Position numbers and translations under genes: made by a program. 64,000 nt of DNA from DATMNI01 sp035570275 (GTDB lineage: Bacteria; Acidobacteriota; Terriglobia; Bryobacterales; Bryobacteraceae): NCBI GenBank assembly GCA_035570275.1, contig DATMNI010000282.1, forward strand, positions 59,247-123,246, given 5' to 3'. A model generated the notes under the pieces. The model was given only the letters and a program-made list of their open reading frames with translations. It searched no databases and was not told the origin of the DNA. Below are positions 1-9,674 of the stretch, piece by piece; position 1 is the stretch's first letter; each line of letters starts with the position of its first letter.

Positions 1-1
1 T

Positions 2-1141
2 CTCCAACGTGGGAACCACGCCGCGCATCATCAATGCGCATTGCGTCTCGGTGGGCTCTTCCACCTTCACCAACTGGAAGCGGCGGGCCAGGGCCGGGTC
101 CTTCTCAAAATATTTCTTGTATTCCGACCAGGTAGTGGCGGCGATTGTCCGCAACTCGCCCCGCGCCAGCGCCGGCTTGAGCAGGTTAGCTGCGTCGTTT
201 TGCCCGGCCTGTCCCCCGGCGCCAATCATGGTGTGGGCCTCATCGATGAACAGGATGATCGGGATGGCCGAGGACTTGACCTCGTTGATCAGCCCCTTCA
301 GCCGGTTTTCGAACTCGCCTTTGACGCCGGCGCCCGCCTGCAGCAGCGCCAGATCGAGGGTACGAACCGTGACGTTCTTGAGGACGGGCGGGACGTCGCC
401 CTGTGCGATCCGCAGAGCGAACCCTTCCACCACCGCGGTTTTGCCGACGCCCGCTTCGCCGACCAGGATCGGGTTGTTCTGGCGGCGGCGGGTGAGGATG
501 TCGACCACCTGGCGGATTTCGACATCGCGCGCCAGCACAGGGTCGATCTTTCCGTGCCGCGCGTTTTCGGTCAGATTGACCGTGTATTGATCGAGGTTGG
601 GAGTCTTGCCGCCCACGGGGCGCTGTCCGGCAGCCGCGGGTTGTTCGAGGGAAGCCGCTTGCGCCGTCTCGGCGGAACTGGAGACGATCTGGAGAAAGTC
701 TTTGTGCAGGGCGTCTGCCTGGATCTTCTGCAGCTCTTTGCTGACCTCCCGCAGGATGCGGGAGAGTTCGTCATTAGTGACCAGGGCCAGGATGGTGAAA
801 CCCGTCCGGACCTGGCCGGCACCGTAATCTATAGAGCCTATGGTCCAGCCCTCCGTCATCATTTTGAGAAGCGAGGGGCTGAGCGCGGGGGTGCGGGCAT
901 TTCCGGATTTGAGCTTGTCCAGGCTGCGCGTCAGCTCCTTCGCGGCTGTCGACTTATCGATGCCGAAATGGTGTGCGATGGCGGCAAAGTCGCCATCGCT
1001 GGCATCCAGAAGCTTCATCAGGAAGTGCTCGATCTCCACGTCGTAATGCGTGCGGGAGAGGCACAGGCCGGCTGCCGCCTCCATGGCGCCCCGCGTGGAA
1101 TCGTTGAGCTTGCCTATCAGCGATCGGTAGTCCAATGCCAT
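2..1141 (-). CDS. clpV: T6SS AAA+ ATPase ClpV/TssH, N-terminal 380 residues (runs off left edge)
   Basis: ClpV is the hexameric AAA+ unfoldase that disassembles contracted TssB/TssC sheaths in the cytoplasm. The visible part begins with a Clp N-terminal repeat domain (about residues 1-150), a linker, and the first AAA module with Walker A GEAGVGKT (228-235) and Walker B ILFIDEAH (296-303). The reading frame is still open at the window edge, so the second AAA module lies outside. The ATG at 1141 lies 33 bp downstream of the tssG stop, making this the ninth gene of the minus-strand T6SS operon. The N-domain and linker fit ClpV better than ClpB, and the operon context settles it. Confidence 0.95.
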   Translation of the reverse strand, partial: MALDYRSLIGKLNDSTRGAMEAAAGLCLSRTHYDVEIEHFLMKLLDASDGDFAAIAHHFGIDKSTAAKELTRSLDKLKSGNARTPALSPSLLKMMTEGWTIGSIDYGAGQVRTGFTILALVTNDELSRILREVSKELQKIQADALHKDFLQIVSSSAETAQAASLEQPAAAGQRPVGGKTPNLDQYTVNLTENARHGKIDPVLARDVEIRQVVDILTRRRQNNPILVGEAGVGKTAVVEGFALRIAQGDVPPVLKNVTVRTLDLALLQAGAGVKGEFENRLKGLINEVKSSAIPIILFIDEAHTMIGAGGQAGQNDAANLLKPALARGELRTIAATTWSEYKKYFEKDPALARRFQLVKVEEPTETQCALMMRGVVPTLE

Positions 1142-1174
1142 GTATCCCTCCAGTTCGACAGATCTTGCGCTGTA

Positions 1175-2236
1175 TTACGTTAACAATAAAATCGCCTCGC
1201 CGGGGTCGCGGTCAAACTCGGTCCCGGACTTCATCCAGGTGAACCAGCCCAGGCGCGGGCCGCCCGCCGAGGCGTCGCCCAAGTCGCAGCGCGGTACCTG
1301 CTCGCGCTTTAGAATCAATTGGACTTCGATCTCCATCTGGCTACCGCAGTAAAACGTGGCTAGGGCGCGCAGCGGCTGCCACGCGCCGCCCGAAGGCAGA
1401 AATCCCAGGTAGTGCTCCTGGTCCAGCGGACCGAGCTTCAGCCGAATCCGCGACTGGCGGTCCCAGATCGCATCGCCCGCTACCGCGCCGCCCCCCAGTT
1501 GCTCCGAGAAGCTCGAAGCGCTGCCGAACACGCACCGGTCGGACGGGGCCAGCGGCTGCCAGGAACCGACGAACTGCTCCACTTCCACCGGTACATTGAA
1601 ATAGTCTTCCAGAATATTGCGCAGACCGGCGGCCGAGCGCGGCTGTAACCCAAGCAGCCCGGTATAAAATATCAGCGCCTCATCGCGGACGGCCAACCGG
1701 TCCTGCAGACCTTCGGTTCCAATTCCCATCAGCGACGCCAGCAGCCGCGAGACCCGGTCGACGCCGTCGCGTTCGTAAGCCACCGCGAAACGATACTTCT
1801 CCCATGCCTGATAGAACAGCGAGATGGCGCGGTGGTTGAAGATATCGAAGAAATCGGCAAGTCCGCGGTCACGGTTGCGCAGGCGTTCGTTGATCAGCTC
1901 CGAATACGCGTACGGTAGCGTGCCCAGCGGACCCGTCAGACCCATGAAGTTCACGGTCATTCTGGGAATCTCGCCGGACCAGTCGATTGCGTGGACCTGA
2001 CTGGGAGGAAAGGATAGGGAGTGGTTCACGCCGAAGCGCAATGCTTCGCGGTCTGGCGCCACGAACCTCCCAACGGGTTCGCCTCCGGCGGAGAGGCGGA
2101 TAAGCAGGCGCACTGCCTGGAAGAAATCGAACCGGCCAGGAAACTGGCGCAGATCGCGCTCGATTTCGCCCAGCGCGTTCCGGACGGTTTCCGGCGGCGC
2201 TATATCAGGATGTTCTGTCCCGCCCGGGGTGGCCAT
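1175..2236 (-). CDS. tssG: T6SS baseplate protein TssG
   Basis: TssG (VasB/ImpH) forms the baseplate wedge together with TssF and TssE and contacts TssK. The 353-residue product has the family pattern: an N-terminal region with FPGRFDFFQAVRLL near residue 30 and a central MGLTGPLGTLPYAYSEL segment typical of TssG. The frame is open upstream as far as 2596, but the ATG at 2236 was chosen because the extra residues lie inside tssF in another frame and have no TssG character. That start overlaps the end of tssF by 37 bp, indicating translational coupling. Confidence 0.93.
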   Translation of the reverse strand: MATPGGTEHPDIAPPETVRNALGEIERDLRQFPGRFDFFQAVRLLIRLSAGGEPVGRFVAPDREALRFGVNHSLSFPPSQVHAIDWSGEIPRMTVNFMGLTGPLGTLPYAYSELINERLRNRDRGLADFFDIFNHRAISLFYQAWEKYRFAVAYERDGVDRVSRLLASLMGIGTEGLQDRLAVRDEALIFYTGLLGLQPRSAAGLRNILEDYFNVPVEVEQFVGSWQPLAPSDRCVFGSASSFSEQLGGGAVAGDAIWDRQSRIRLKLGPLDQEHYLGFLPSGGAWQPLRALATFYCGSQMEIEVQLILKREQVPRCDLGDASAGGPRLGWFTWMKSGTEFDRDPGEAILLLT

Positions 2237-4038
2237 TCGCGCAGAACCTCCTTTCTCTCCCGCACCGTCGCCACAAGCTGTGTGAAGCTGTTGAGCGATG
2301 CGTAGAGCGCCAGGAACTGCTCGATCACACTGGCAAAGAGGTAGACGCCTCCTCCGACGAACTGCTCCTCGTCGAGGGCGAGTTCCACCCGGGTGCCGCG
2401 CACGAACGAGATGCCGTTTTCCGAAACCAGACGCGCGAAGTGCGGCCGGCTGTTGAGCGCCGCAATGCCTTCGATCATGCGCTGCGCCACCGGGGAATCG
2501 GTGAAATCGTAGAGACGCAGAATCTGCTGAAGCGCGTCCCGGCCTTCGCTCACCAACGAGAGGTAGTTGAGCGACAGGTGCGACACCAGTTGCCACAGAG
2601 AGGCCTTATTGGTGCGGGGCCGCAGCGGAACCGTGGGTTTCTTAAGCGCGACGATTCGCTTGATCGGAGCGCTGGTTTCGAGTTCGAAATCGGTATCCTC
2701 ACTGCCGAACGGGAGGCGGGCCGGCAGGTTCCGGTTGGAGCACGTGGTCCGGATCGTCAGCGTGTCCGCGCTGGGGAACGCGGGACGCATGGAGCGGTCT
2801 ACCAGCGCCAGAAAGACGTCGAGCGCGTCGTCGTTGGCGCGGGTGGAGAGACGGGTGCTGGCCGTCCAAAAGCATTCGAGCTGACGTTGAAACGTCTCGT
2901 GCCGATAGGAATAGAAGGGCTGGTAGGTGACCGTTTCGCGCGTGGCGGCGTCGATGCTGGTCACCGAATCGATGGAGAAGACCTCGGTGGCTGCCGGGCG
3001 GCGGATATCCGGGATAACCGGATATTCGTACTTGTGCTGATCCATCAGGAGAGGCTCAGCCGTTTGAGGGAACAAGTTGATGATCGGGGTGCAGCCCAGA
3101 CGGAATGTCTTGGGAGAAATGCCGATTTCCAGCCTCTGCCTGCGATCGTCGCTGCCCGCGTTGGAAATCAAGAACACCAGTTCGGCGGTGCTCTTGAAGC
3201 CGGCGCCCCAGGCCGCGTCCAGGCCGGTCACATCCACGAACAGAAACTTCTCCGGCATCGCGAAATACTCCTGCAACAGCCGGTACCCAGAGAAGGAACG
3301 CCGCGGGTAGGGCAGCATGCCTTCGTCTTCGGCGAACCCCACGGGCCGGACACAGGAGGGCGGGAGGGTGAGCGGGGGCAAGCGCGGATTAGAGGGATCG
3401 CGCACCACCACAGCCGTAAGCTTGGAACAGAGCAGCTCATAAAGAACATGCACCATGCTGCCCTCGCCGAAGAGGTGGAATCGCAAGCGGTCGATACCTA
3501 GTTTGGGGAACGGGGTATCGGGAGCGGAACGGAGCTCCAGCCGCAGCGCGTGGGCGGCGTCGGCCGCACGCAAGGCGGGTTGCAGCCGGTCGGGGCTGGT
3601 CCAGGCCGCCGCGGTGACGGCGAGCGGCCACAGAGTGGTGTCATAGCAGGTGCGGAACTTACAAGGTACCCCGCCCACCGGCCGCGAGTAGAGCATCGAT
3701 TCCTTATCGATCTTCAAGCCGCTGGTCAGCCTTCCCTGTTCCACGTCCACCTGGAATTCGACAATAGACATCGAGGGAATCGGCCGGATGAAGTGCGGGT
3801 ATACGATGCCGAGCAGCGCCTGCGTGATCTCGGGGAACTCGTCGTCGACCTTCAGGTGAACGCGCGCGGCCAGGAACGCGAACGCTTCCAGTAGCCGCTC
3901 CACGTGGGGATCCTCGCACTTGCCGGGCTCGATCAGCAAACGGGACGCTACTTTGGGGTACTTGTCGGCAAACTGAGCACCCATCTGGCGCAGCCAGGTG
4001 AGTTCGCGCTCGTAGTATAGGAGCAGGTCATCCCGCAT
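2200..4038 (-). CDS. tssF: T6SS baseplate protein TssF
   Basis: TssF (VasA/ImpG) is a core baseplate wedge subunit. The 612-residue length is normal for the family. The N-terminus carries the diagnostic block with YYERELTWLRQMGAQFA, then KYPKVASRL and HVERLLEAFAFLAARV, followed by the FPEITQALL segment. It overlaps tssE by 11 bp at its start and tssG at its end, so tssE, tssF and tssG are very tightly packed, as expected for stoichiometric baseplate parts. Confidence 0.95.
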   Translation of the reverse strand: MRDDLLLYYERELTWLRQMGAQFADKYPKVASRLLIEPGKCEDPHVERLLEAFAFLAARVHLKVDDEFPEITQALLGIVYPHFIRPIPSMSIVEFQVDVEQGRLTSGLKIDKESMLYSRPVGGVPCKFRTCYDTTLWPLAVTAAAWTSPDRLQPALRAADAAHALRLELRSAPDTPFPKLGIDRLRFHLFGEGSMVHVLYELLCSKLTAVVVRDPSNPRLPPLTLPPSCVRPVGFAEDEGMLPYPRRSFSGYRLLQEYFAMPEKFLFVDVTGLDAAWGAGFKSTAELVFLISNAGSDDRRQRLEIGISPKTFRLGCTPIINLFPQTAEPLLMDQHKYEYPVIPDIRRPAATEVFSIDSVTSIDAATRETVTYQPFYSYRHETFQRQLECFWTASTRLSTRANDDALDVFLALVDRSMRPAFPSADTLTIRTTCSNRNLPARLPFGSEDTDFELETSAPIKRIVALKKPTVPLRPRTNKASLWQLVSHLSLNYLSLVSEGRDALQQILRLYDFTDSPVAQRMIEGIAALNSRPHFARLVSENGISFVRGTRVELALDEEQFVGGGVYLFASVIEQFLALYASLNSFTQLVATVRERKEVLREWPPRAGQNILI

Positions 4039-4519
4039 TCTGCACCTCGTATTGACCGCTGGTCAGTTCGAGCACCGTATCGAACTCGACATGCTCCGGC
4101 GCGGGGTCGATCAGCAGCAGCCCCACGATGCGCAGGCGCAGCCGTCGCGAAGTGATGAGGCCGGATTCAACGGGGACAACCTTGATATTGGCCAGTCTGG
4201 GTTCAAACAGTTTGACCGCGGCCTCCAGCCGGCGCAACAGCCGCGTCTGCTCCGCGGGAGTGGACATCCGGTATCCGGCAAAGTCCGGCAGGCCGAAAAC
4301 GTACACCGACCGGTTAAGCTCGCGCAGCGCATCTTCGGGCGGAAACGCGATCCGCCGCGTATTGAGCAGCCATTCGAGATCGCGGCGCAGAGATTCCTTC
4401 AACTGGCGGACGGACTGGGCGCGGGTCAACTGCGCTTCGGAAGAGTTGCGCGGCTCGCTATCGATGAGGCGGTCAAGCACCGATAGAGTCAACGAAAATT
4501 CGGGTGTGGGAGGCGGCAT
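4028..4519 (-). CDS. tssE: T6SS baseplate protein TssE (gp25-like)
   Basis: TssE is the T4 gp25/lysozyme-like wedge protein that nucleates sheath polymerisation. The 163-residue product has the expected SVLDRLID start, a helical region with SLRRDLEWLLNTRR, and FGLPDFAGY followed by a gp25-type C-terminal fold. It is slightly long at the N-terminus only. It starts 3 bp after the tssA stop and overlaps tssF by 11 bp. Confidence 0.92.
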   Translation of the reverse strand: MPPPTPEFSLTLSVLDRLIDSEPRNSSEAQLTRAQSVRQLKESLRRDLEWLLNTRRIAFPPEDALRELNRSVYVFGLPDFAGYRMSTPAEQTRLLRRLEAAVKLFEPRLANIKVVPVESGLITSRRLRLRIVGLLLIDPAPEHVEFDTVLELTSGQYEVQNAG

Positions 4520-4522
4520 GAT

Positions 4523-6343
4523 TTATACCGCCAGGGCCTGTACAGGGTCGAGGCGGCATAGGCGTTCGAACATGGCCTGCTTGCCCTTGGCGTCACCCTG
4601 AATCTTCTTGCTGGTCTGGAGTAGAAAGACCATCGCGCCGGCGATCATCGCGCGGTCTTCCCATTCTTCGAGCTTGTGGGTTTCAATCGCAGCGGCAAGG
4701 TCGTCGCAAAGAAGCTGCACGATGGGGTCCTTGCCGGCGGCGATGCAAATCTGCGCCAGTTGAAGCTTTCGCTGGAATCGGCCGCGGCCGCTAGGCTGAC
4801 GCTCGAGCTCTTTTTGCAGAATCTCGACGGCCTTCTGCGGCTGCCCGGTGCGTACCGCTTCCAGGGCCAGCGCGTGCGGGTCAATGAACTTCTTCTGCCA
4901 GCCCGGTGCCTGGGGGTGCGGGGGAACGGCCGTTCCCCCGGCAGGCAGCGGCGGGGCTCCGGAGGGCTCAGCGATCAGTTCCCGGAGCCACGCCTGAGTT
5001 TGAGCGTTGGCCGCCGGCGTATCGTCGGTAAGGATGGCTTCGAGCAGATGGGGGAGATCGCGAAGCAGCGTGCGCAACTCCGAACGGATGGCAATCGCAA
5101 TTGCATTGTAGTCGTCGCCGAGCGCCACACAGGCCTCCACGACGAGACGCTGGAGGTCCAGCCATGCGCGGGACCAGGGCATGGCCATCAGAGTCTCGGC
5201 CGCGTCGAGAAGTTCCCCCCATCGGCCGTCCGCGGCCAGAGCTTTGATTTGCTGGCGGTACTCGGTGGGCGGGGCCTGCAAAACCATCGGATCGGAAGAC
5301 CCGCGCAACTCTCCCCAGCGCATGCCGCGCAGCATCAGGTAGGACGACGGGCTCAATGGGTCCCGTTTGCGCAGCACGGCTGCGGCGGCGACGATACTGG
5401 CGATGGCTTCGCGCTTATCGGCGGGTTCGGAGGGGGAAAGTGCCGGGGTCGACATGGTGAAGGGTTGGCTACCGGCGGCCGCCGGAGAACCCAGCGACGC
5501 ATCCCCGGTCCCCGCATCGGGGGTCACCGCATCGGGCCTGCCGGCCTCGGGAACCACCTCCTCAACCGGGTCGGGCTCGGTCTCGCGCTTCTTTTGGAGC
5601 AGCCCGTGGACCACGTGCCGGACCTGCGTAAGCCCGTCCTTCAGCCGGTTGAAAGAGGGTGCGGCGGCAGGGCCGAACTTCTCATTGCAAACCCTATTGA
5701 GCTCCTCCAGAGCGGCCAGACCGGAGTCGAGTTGTTTTTCACTTTGCAGGTAAAACGCCTTGGGCGTTTCGGCGAAGGCCTTATCAAAAATCTCGGGGGC
5801 GAGGTTACCCTCCTTCAGGGCCTTTTCGCGGGCGGCCTTCTGTTCCTTGGTCTTGGCCGCGTCCTCGTAGAGTACGAGACGCGATTCCTTGTACCGATAA
5901 AAATTGAAGCCATCCCGGCAGAGGGGAGTGTTTTTGACGGGGTGTTCCAACTTGTTGCCCAACCAGCCGAGGTGCGCCGCGCGAATTTCGGCGTCGCCAT
6001 CGTCGAGTTCCGGGTATAGGTTGTCCCAGAAAGACGAAACCAGACCGGTGCAGATGCGGAGTCCTTCGTCCAGACCGCCGAACCCCATTTTCTTGAGGAG
6101 TCCTTCGGTGAGCCAAACCGCCAGTTGCAGATCCTTGCTTTTGGTTGCCAGGGCTTCCCCGGCAAGGTTGATAACCAGACCGTTGTCGGCGACTTTGCGT
6201 TCGTGCTGCCAGGCTCCCTGGTTCAGTTCGTCATCTTCGCGGCGGGCCTCTTTTATCTTCTCGTAAACGGCATCGTAGCGGAGATTCTGACCGCCGGGAT
6301 TTTCCCCCGGGATGGGCTTGAGGACTTCTTCACGCAGTGGCAT
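4523..6343 (-). CDS. tssA: T6SS cap/assembly protein TssA (ImpA N-terminal domain)
   Basis: TssA proteins organise baseplate, tube and sheath assembly. The 606-residue product opens with the ImpA-type N-terminal domain: LKPIPGENPGGQNLRYD within the first 25 residues, followed by a long helical domain with LAVWLTEGLLKKMGF and FWDNLYPELDDGD. A Pro/Ala-rich linker near residues 300-350 separates it from a C-terminal helical domain that carries the subclass identity. ATG 6343 is preferred over upstream codons because it matches the family start; it overlaps the tagJ stop by 14 bp. Confidence 0.9.
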   Translation of the reverse strand: MPLREEVLKPIPGENPGGQNLRYDAVYEKIKEARREDDELNQGAWQHERKVADNGLVINLAGEALATKSKDLQLAVWLTEGLLKKMGFGGLDEGLRICTGLVSSFWDNLYPELDDGDAEIRAAHLGWLGNKLEHPVKNTPLCRDGFNFYRYKESRLVLYEDAAKTKEQKAAREKALKEGNLAPEIFDKAFAETPKAFYLQSEKQLDSGLAALEELNRVCNEKFGPAAAPSFNRLKDGLTQVRHVVHGLLQKKRETEPDPVEEVVPEAGRPDAVTPDAGTGDASLGSPAAAGSQPFTMSTPALSPSEPADKREAIASIVAAAAVLRKRDPLSPSSYLMLRGMRWGELRGSSDPMVLQAPPTEYRQQIKALAADGRWGELLDAAETLMAMPWSRAWLDLQRLVVEACVALGDDYNAIAIAIRSELRTLLRDLPHLLEAILTDDTPAANAQTQAWLRELIAEPSGAPPLPAGGTAVPPHPQAPGWQKKFIDPHALALEAVRTGQPQKAVEILQKELERQPSGRGRFQRKLQLAQICIAAGKDPIVQLLCDDLAAAIETHKLEEWEDRAMIAGAMVFLLQTSKKIQGDAKGKQAMFERLCRLDPVQALAV

Positions 6344-7040
6344 CGGAAGCGAACTCCAGCGACCGTATCTCCAACAGAGGCACTTCGTCGTCATCCACGA
6401 TGAACATCTTCTGGCCGACCGGGAACTCGTGGCCTTCGTCATCCGCCACCCACTGCGTAGAGCGGCCAAGCCACAACGATTCGTCGTCGGACTTCCAGGA
6501 AAACGGGTAGATTGCGGGAATGATCACCTGCCCGATGTCTGTCCCATTAAAACTGGGGCCGGTCAAGACGAGGGCCGGCGCCCAAAGTGTGTCGCGGAGG
6601 CACTTGGGCGCTTCCATTTGTATGGAGACGATGTGTTGGAACGGAATCCAGAGGTACGCCCCGGCGGCGTAGAGCTCCAGCCGCGCGCCGATTTCCGGGT
6701 CGGCGTCGCGGATGGATTGGAAGGGTTTTCCGTTCAGCTTACCCGGCGCCGAAGGGCGGGCTGGTGCCTTAGGATAATCCTGCTTTAGGAACATGGCATG
6801 CCGCGTTTGCTCGGCATGAAGAGCGGAGTAATAGAGGACGGCGCCCATCTCCGCTTCGGGGCTGCTCTTGGCTAGAACTCCCAGATGCTTCGACGCACGC
6901 TCATATTGCCCGGCGAAGCATAGGAGTTCAAACAGAAATGTGCGCTGCCCGGCGTCGGCGGGATTGTCGCGTAGGTACGCACTAAGCGCCTTTTCCGCAT
7001 CCCGGACCTTCCCCGCGCCGAGAAGTTCCTTGGCGTTCAT
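6330..7040 (-). CDS. tagJ: T6SS accessory protein TagJ/ImpE
   Basis: ImpE-family protein of 236 residues. In other bacteria TagJ binds the sheath protein TssB and the ClpV N-domain and modulates sheath recycling. The first 100 residues form TPR-like helices (DAEKALSAYLRDNPADAGQRT is the recognisable block); the rest is the ImpE domain with WIPFQHI and a hydrophobic C-terminal half. It sits 9 bp after hcp and overlaps tssA. Its presence indicates an Imp-type T6SS lineage. Confidence 0.85.
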   Translation of the reverse strand: MNAKELLGAGKVRDAEKALSAYLRDNPADAGQRTFLFELLCFAGQYERASKHLGVLAKSSPEAEMGAVLYYSALHAEQTRHAMFLKQDYPKAPARPSAPGKLNGKPFQSIRDADPEIGARLELYAAGAYLWIPFQHIVSIQMEAPKCLRDTLWAPALVLTGPSFNGTDIGQVIIPAIYPFSWKSDDESLWLGRSTQWVADDEGHEFPVGQKMFIVDDDEVPLLEIRSLEFASDATA

Positions 7041-7049
7041 GCGGGGCCC

Positions 7050-7556
7050 CTATTCGAGGTTCTTTTCCGCTGCGAAGTTGGCGGTGAGCAACTCCAGGTC
7101 GTATCCCTTTCGGATCGCCGCATCGAGGGTCCCGTCGTCCTTCTCCGGACGGTACGCGACTTCCACACCCTGGAAAGCGAAGCTGACCGATTCGGTTGGG
7201 TTTTCATTACTGCCCGAGAGCTGGACGGACGTGATCAGGGCATCTTTCAGGTAAATGCGGAAGTAGTCCTGCTGCTTATCGCCTACCGGCTTATCGTAAA
7301 GAATATAGACCTTCTTCAGAATGTCGCCGGTGGCGCAGTGATCGCACAAAAGAGCTGTGGTTTTGTCGAGCACCTTCATGATGCTGAGGTTGGAGAAGTC
7401 CGCCCGGCCCGCCTTGGCTTCTTTTCCCGATGCGCCGGCGCCATAGGTAGCCGTCTGGCTGACCCCCCAACTGAATGAAAGCACGTCGATGTGGCCGGGC
7501 TTACTGGTGCTGGGCCCTTCCACCCCATCGACGTACAAGTATGCGTTTACCGCCAT
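7050..7556 (-). CDS. hcp: T6SS inner-tube protein Hcp
   Basis: Hcp forms the hexameric rings of the secreted inner tube. The 168-residue product has the standard layout: AYLYVDGVEG at the N-terminus, IDVLSFSWGV, and the late SVSFAFQGVEVAYRP strand region. A strong ribosome binding site (AAGGAG, about 4 nt before ATG 7556) fits the high expression usually needed for Hcp. It is preceded by a 61-bp gap after tssC, the largest gap within this operon. No effector domain is fused to it. Confidence 0.93.
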   Translation of the reverse strand: MAVNAYLYVDGVEGPSTSKPGHIDVLSFSWGVSQTATYGAGASGKEAKAGRADFSNLSIMKVLDKTTALLCDHCATGDILKKVYILYDKPVGDKQQDYFRIYLKDALITSVQLSGSNENPTESVSFAFQGVEVAYRPEKDDGTLDAAIRKGYDLELLTANFAAEKNLE

Positions 7557-7617
7557 AGTTCTCCTTTCAACTTATCGAGTGACATGTAACAACCTGTTTG
7601 GAACGGTTGCCGGAAAC

Positions 7618-9102
7618 CTACTTCGCCGGGGCTGGTAACTCGGCGACCAGCCGTAAAGAAACGGTGAGCTCTTCGAGCTGGAAGTGAGGCCGCAAGAACG
7701 CCACCGCGCGATACACGCCGGGTTTGCCGGGAACCTCGGACACGTCCACACGAGCCTCGCGGAGCGGACACCGCGCTTTCATTTGTGGCGACGCGGTGTC
7801 GTCGGGAATCACATAACGTGTGATCCACCGGTTTAGAAATATTTCGGCATCGGCCCGTGACATAAAGCTTCCGATCTTATCGCGCATCATGGCCTTCAGA
7901 TAATGCGCGAAGCGGGATGTTGCCATGATGTAGGGCAGTTGCGCGGAAAGGCGCGCATTGGCATTCGCCGAATCGGTGTCGTACGTCTTCGGCTTCTGGC
8001 AGGACTGTACGCTGAAAAAGGCGGCGTAATCGGTGTCCTTGCAGTGCACCAGCGGCACGAAGCCCAGGTCCGCCAGTTCCTTTTCCCGGCGGTCCGTGAC
8101 CGGAACTTCGGTCGGGCACTTCATCGCAATGTCGCCGCCATCCGTATAGAAGTTGTGAACCGGAAGGCCGTTGACCAGGCCTCCGCCCTCCACGCCACGC
8201 ATGGCTACGCACATGCCGTGCTGTGAGAAGGAATTCGTCATCCGCGTCGCCAGGCCGAAGGCAGCGTTCATCCACAGGTACTTGGAGTGATCGCTGCCGT
8301 CCACGTGCTCTTCGTAGCTGAAATCTTCGACCGGCTTGGTATCTTTGCCGTATGGCAGGCGGCTCAGCACGCGCGGCAGGCAGAGCGCCACGTAACGCGA
8401 ATCCTCCGACTGGCGAAAGCTCTTCCACTTGGCATATTCGGTGGTGTCGAACACCTTGGCAAGGTCGCGCGGCGCGTCCAGGCTCGTCCAACTCGGCAGG
8501 TTGAACATATCCGCTGAGGCGGCGGCGCAGAACGGCGCGTGGGCCGCGGCTGCCACGTGGGAAATGCCTTCGAGCAGTTCGAGATCTTCAGGGTGCTTGC
8601 CGAATTCGTAGTCGCCTACCAGGGCGCCGAAAGGCGCGCCGCCGAAAACGCCGTACTCTTCCTCGTAGACCTTCTTGAACATCGCGCTCTGATCGAATTC
8701 GGGCGCCCGCTGCAGATCCTTGAGGAGTTCCTTCTTGCTGACGTTCAGGATCCGGATCTTCAGCATCGTGCCGGTTTCGCTTTGATCCATCAAGTACTTC
8801 ACGCCGCGCCAGGTGCTCTCGAGCTTCTGGAACGCGGCGTTATGCAAAATCTCGTTCAACTGGATGGAGACCAGATGATCGATCTGGGCAATGCGCGCGT
8901 TGATCATCATCTCCGCGTCGCGCCCGATAGTCATGTTCCCTTCCAGGAACTGGGCTACAAATTCCTTGACCAGGTCCTTGCCGCGCTCTCGCGCCGCGGG
9001 CTCAACCCCGAAACGCCCCTCATTGACGATCTGATCCAGCAGACCACTCGTGGTTGTTTCGGCCGCCTGTGACGAAGGTCTTGCGCTCTGTGTTTCAGCC
9101 AT
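7618..9102 (-). CDS. tssC: T6SS contractile sheath large subunit TssC
   Basis: TssC (VipB/ImpC/EvpB) pairs with TssB to build the contractile sheath. The 494-residue length and the motifs AMINARIAQIDHLVS-like N-terminal helix, WRGVKYLMDQSETG, FGALVGDYEFG and APFCAAASADMF are typical of the family. Start ATG 9102 overlaps the tssB stop (9095), consistent with coupled 1:1 synthesis of the heterodimer. Confidence 0.95.
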   Translation of the reverse strand: MAETQSARPSSQAAETTTSGLLDQIVNEGRFGVEPAARERGKDLVKEFVAQFLEGNMTIGRDAEMMINARIAQIDHLVSIQLNEILHNAAFQKLESTWRGVKYLMDQSETGTMLKIRILNVSKKELLKDLQRAPEFDQSAMFKKVYEEEYGVFGGAPFGALVGDYEFGKHPEDLELLEGISHVAAAAHAPFCAAASADMFNLPSWTSLDAPRDLAKVFDTTEYAKWKSFRQSEDSRYVALCLPRVLSRLPYGKDTKPVEDFSYEEHVDGSDHSKYLWMNAAFGLATRMTNSFSQHGMCVAMRGVEGGGLVNGLPVHNFYTDGGDIAMKCPTEVPVTDRREKELADLGFVPLVHCKDTDYAAFFSVQSCQKPKTYDTDSANANARLSAQLPYIMATSRFAHYLKAMMRDKIGSFMSRADAEIFLNRWITRYVIPDDTASPQMKARCPLREARVDVSEVPGKPGVYRAVAFLRPHFQLEELTVSLRLVAELPAPAK

Positions 9103-9616
9103 TAGATCCCTCTTTCTTCCCCATTTCCGACTTTATTTTGTCGAGTTTCTCGGTATTGCCTACGGCTTCGAGCAGGAGTTCCTCCAGTTTATCGTTGCCC
9201 TGAAGGCGGCCCCGCAGATCCGAAAGGCGGGTGCGCAGGTCGAGGAGTTCCTTTAGCGGAGCCACCTGGCGGGCCACGTTCTGCGGCTCGAAGTCTTCCA
9301 TTTTCTTGAAATGCAGATCGACCTTGAGGTTCGCCGCATCGGGAACATCACTTAGTTTGTTCTCCACAGCCAGGGAAAGGTGCGGTTTCATGCCTTCCAA
9401 AACGGCGTCGAAGTTATCGGGATTGACCTCAACAAATTTGCGCTCCTTGAGCTTGGGCAACGGCTGGTCGGGTTGTCCCGTGAAATCGCCCAGCACACCC
9501 ACCACGAAAGGAAGCTCCTTTAACTCGATGGCGCCACCGACTTCAACGTCATAGGTGATCTGGACTCGCGGGGAACGAACCCGGTCCAATTTGTGTTGTG
9601 TGCTTTCCCGTGCCAT
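9095..9616 (-). CDS. tssB: T6SS contractile sheath small subunit TssB
   Basis: TssB (VipA/ImpB) is the small sheath subunit. The 173-residue product contains RVQITYDVEVGGA, LPFVVGVLGDFTG and the downstream FVEVNPDNFDAVL block, all characteristic. It is the first gene of the minus-strand operon: a well-formed sigma70-type promoter lies upstream (see 9675-9704) and no other minus-strand gene is closer than the methyltransferase that ends at 9757. Confidence 0.95.
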   Translation of the reverse strand: MARESTQHKLDRVRSPRVQITYDVEVGGAIELKELPFVVGVLGDFTGQPDQPLPKLKERKFVEVNPDNFDAVLEGMKPHLSLAVENKLSDVPDAANLKVDLHFKKMEDFEPQNVARQVAPLKELLDLRTRLSDLRGRLQGNDKLEELLLEAVGNTEKLDKIKSEMGKKEGSNG

Positions 9617-9629
9617 TTCATTCTCCAGA

Positions 9630-9653
9630 ATCGCCGATAAGGATCGCCGATAA
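9630..9653. repeat. 11-bp direct repeat in the tssB leader
   Basis: ATCGCCGATAA occurs at 9630-9640 and again at 9643-9653 (period 13), between the predicted promoter and the tssB start. It could be a regulator site, an RNA-level control element, or a chance slippage duplication of the kind seen elsewhere in the window. Confidence 0.5.
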
Positions 9654-9674
9654 CTTCGGCGTTCAATGCAAACA

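Noticed and set aside
41..1183. Long plus-strand open frame opposite clpV
   Set aside because: It is the antisense of a clear ClpV N-terminal region; the composition is Arg/Gly/Ala-rich without any domain. High GC creates such frames.
4676..6019. 447-codon plus-strand frame opposite tssA
   Set aside because: Antisense shadow of TssA, no motif, no ribosome site, and the opposite strand has a family-specific N-terminus.
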